Below, in pieces: positions 4,795 to 5,192 of a stretch of DNA of 5,192 nucleotides. This DNA is from Anaerolineae bacterium (GTDB lineage Bacteria > Chloroflexota > Anaerolineae > UBA1429): assembly GCA_007118555.1 (NCBI GenBank), contig SKRJ01000358.1, positions 1-5,192 of the forward strand. The letters run 5' to 3'. Both the position numbers and the translations under genes were made by a program. The notes below the pieces were generated by a model that saw nothing but the letters and a program-made list of their open reading frames with translations, was not told the DNA's origin and did no database searches. Position 1 is the stretch's first letter, and the number at the start of each line of letters is the position of its first letter.

Positions 4795-5192
4795 ATGAAG
4801 ACCCTTGTTGCGGCTGCCCTGGGCGAGTGCGTTCATGTGGCCGGGGTGCTCAGTTTCCTAAGGTTGGCGGAGGCAGCAGGCTGGCGTACCGTGTTTCTCG
4901 GTCCCGCCACGCCGGCGGACCGGGTGTTGGAGGCGGCGCGGGCCGAGCGCGCCGATCTGGTGGCGGTGTCGTATCGGCTGACACCCGACAATGGCGAGCG
5001 TCTCCTGGCCGAGTTTGCCGAGACAATGGACGAGCTCTATGCGGAGGGGGTACAGTTCCTCTTTGGTGGTACGCCCGCCGTGGCCGAGCGGGCCCGGGGG
5101 CTGGGGTTTTTTCACGCGGTGTTCGATGGGGGCGAGCCGGTAGAGGCCATACTGGGCTATCTGCGGGGGCAGCCCTACGAGTCGCCCCGGGC
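4795..5192 (+). CDS. Cobalamin (B12)-binding-domain protein (N-terminal part; gene runs off the right edge)
   Basis: From the ATG at 4795 the frame stays open for 132 codons to the right edge; AAGGA lies 7 nt upstream. The protein begins with a Rossmann-like B12-binding domain. Residues 11-17 read ECVHVAG, matching the DxHxxG signature with His14 as likely lower axial cobalt ligand and Gly17 in place, but with Cys12 where Asp is usual. Further marks are FLGP (34-37), VAVSYRLTP (56-64, at the position of the S-x-L motif) and FLFGGTP (88-94, the GG turn near the nucleotide tail). Such domains occur in methyltransferases, mutases and B12-dependent regulators. What follows in this protein is not visible, so the reaction is unknown. 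It is transcribed divergently from the encapsulin operon and has no obvious functional tie to it. Confidence 0.75.
   Translation, partial: MKTLVAAALGECVHVAGVLSFLRLAEAAGWRTVFLGPATPADRVLEAARAERADLVAVSYRLTPDNGERLLAEFAETMDELYAEGVQFLFGGTPAVAERARGLGFFHAVFDGGEPVEAILGYLRGQPYESPR

Noticed and set aside
4858..5115. Minus-strand open frame of 85 codons
   Set aside because: It is antisense to the B12-binding-domain gene and has no recognisable content.

Overview
The window holds a compact, minus-strand operon encoding an encapsulin nanocompartment. The operon also encodes the ferritin-like cargo and what looks like a dedicated NADH-rubredoxin electron-transfer chain. It is flanked by a partial 2-oxoacid:acceptor oxidoreductase gene (left, minus strand) and a divergent, partial B12-binding-domain gene (right, plus strand). 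The organism is probably an anaerobic or microaerophilic bacterium of fairly high GC. The rubredoxin, rubrerythrin-type protein and ferredoxin-linked 2-oxoacid oxidoreductase all point to anaerobic redox chemistry. The style of the 2-oxoacid oxidoreductase and B12-binding proteins reminds me of Chloroflexota, but that placement is recalled and unverified.

Layout, right to left along the minus strand. A near-consensus sigma-70-type promoter (TTGACA, 17 nt, TACAAT; 4587 to 4559) drives five co-directional genes with gaps of 28, 60, 45 and 35 nt. They are: a rubrerythrin-like ferritin-fold protein (4519-4049, GTG start); rubredoxin (4020-3859); an FAD/NADH-dependent rubredoxin reductase-type enzyme (3798-2566); a 319-residue protein with two complete ferritin-like di-iron domains and a C-terminal encapsulin cargo-loading peptide (2520-1561); and the family 1 encapsulin shell protein (1525-755). 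A 210-nt intergenic stretch with two substantial inverted repeats follows. Next comes the start of a gamma-type domain of a 2-oxoacid:ferredoxin oxidoreductase, which runs off the left edge. On the other side of the operon promoter, a second promoter (TTGACA, 16 nt, TAGACT) points rightward to the cobalamin-binding gene at 4795, which runs off the right edge.

How the parts may work together (inference). Electrons from NADH would pass through the FAD reductase to rubredoxin. Rubredoxin could feed the free rubrerythrin-like protein for peroxide reduction, or supply electrons to mobilise iron stored in the shell. The tandem ferritin-like cargo would oxidise Fe(II) inside the encapsulin shell, combining iron storage with peroxide or oxygen defence. 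The cargo architecture and its linkage to a rubredoxin chain are the most notable points. Well-studied encapsulated ferritins are short single-domain proteins, whereas this cargo carries two full four-helix domains with both di-iron ligand sets intact.
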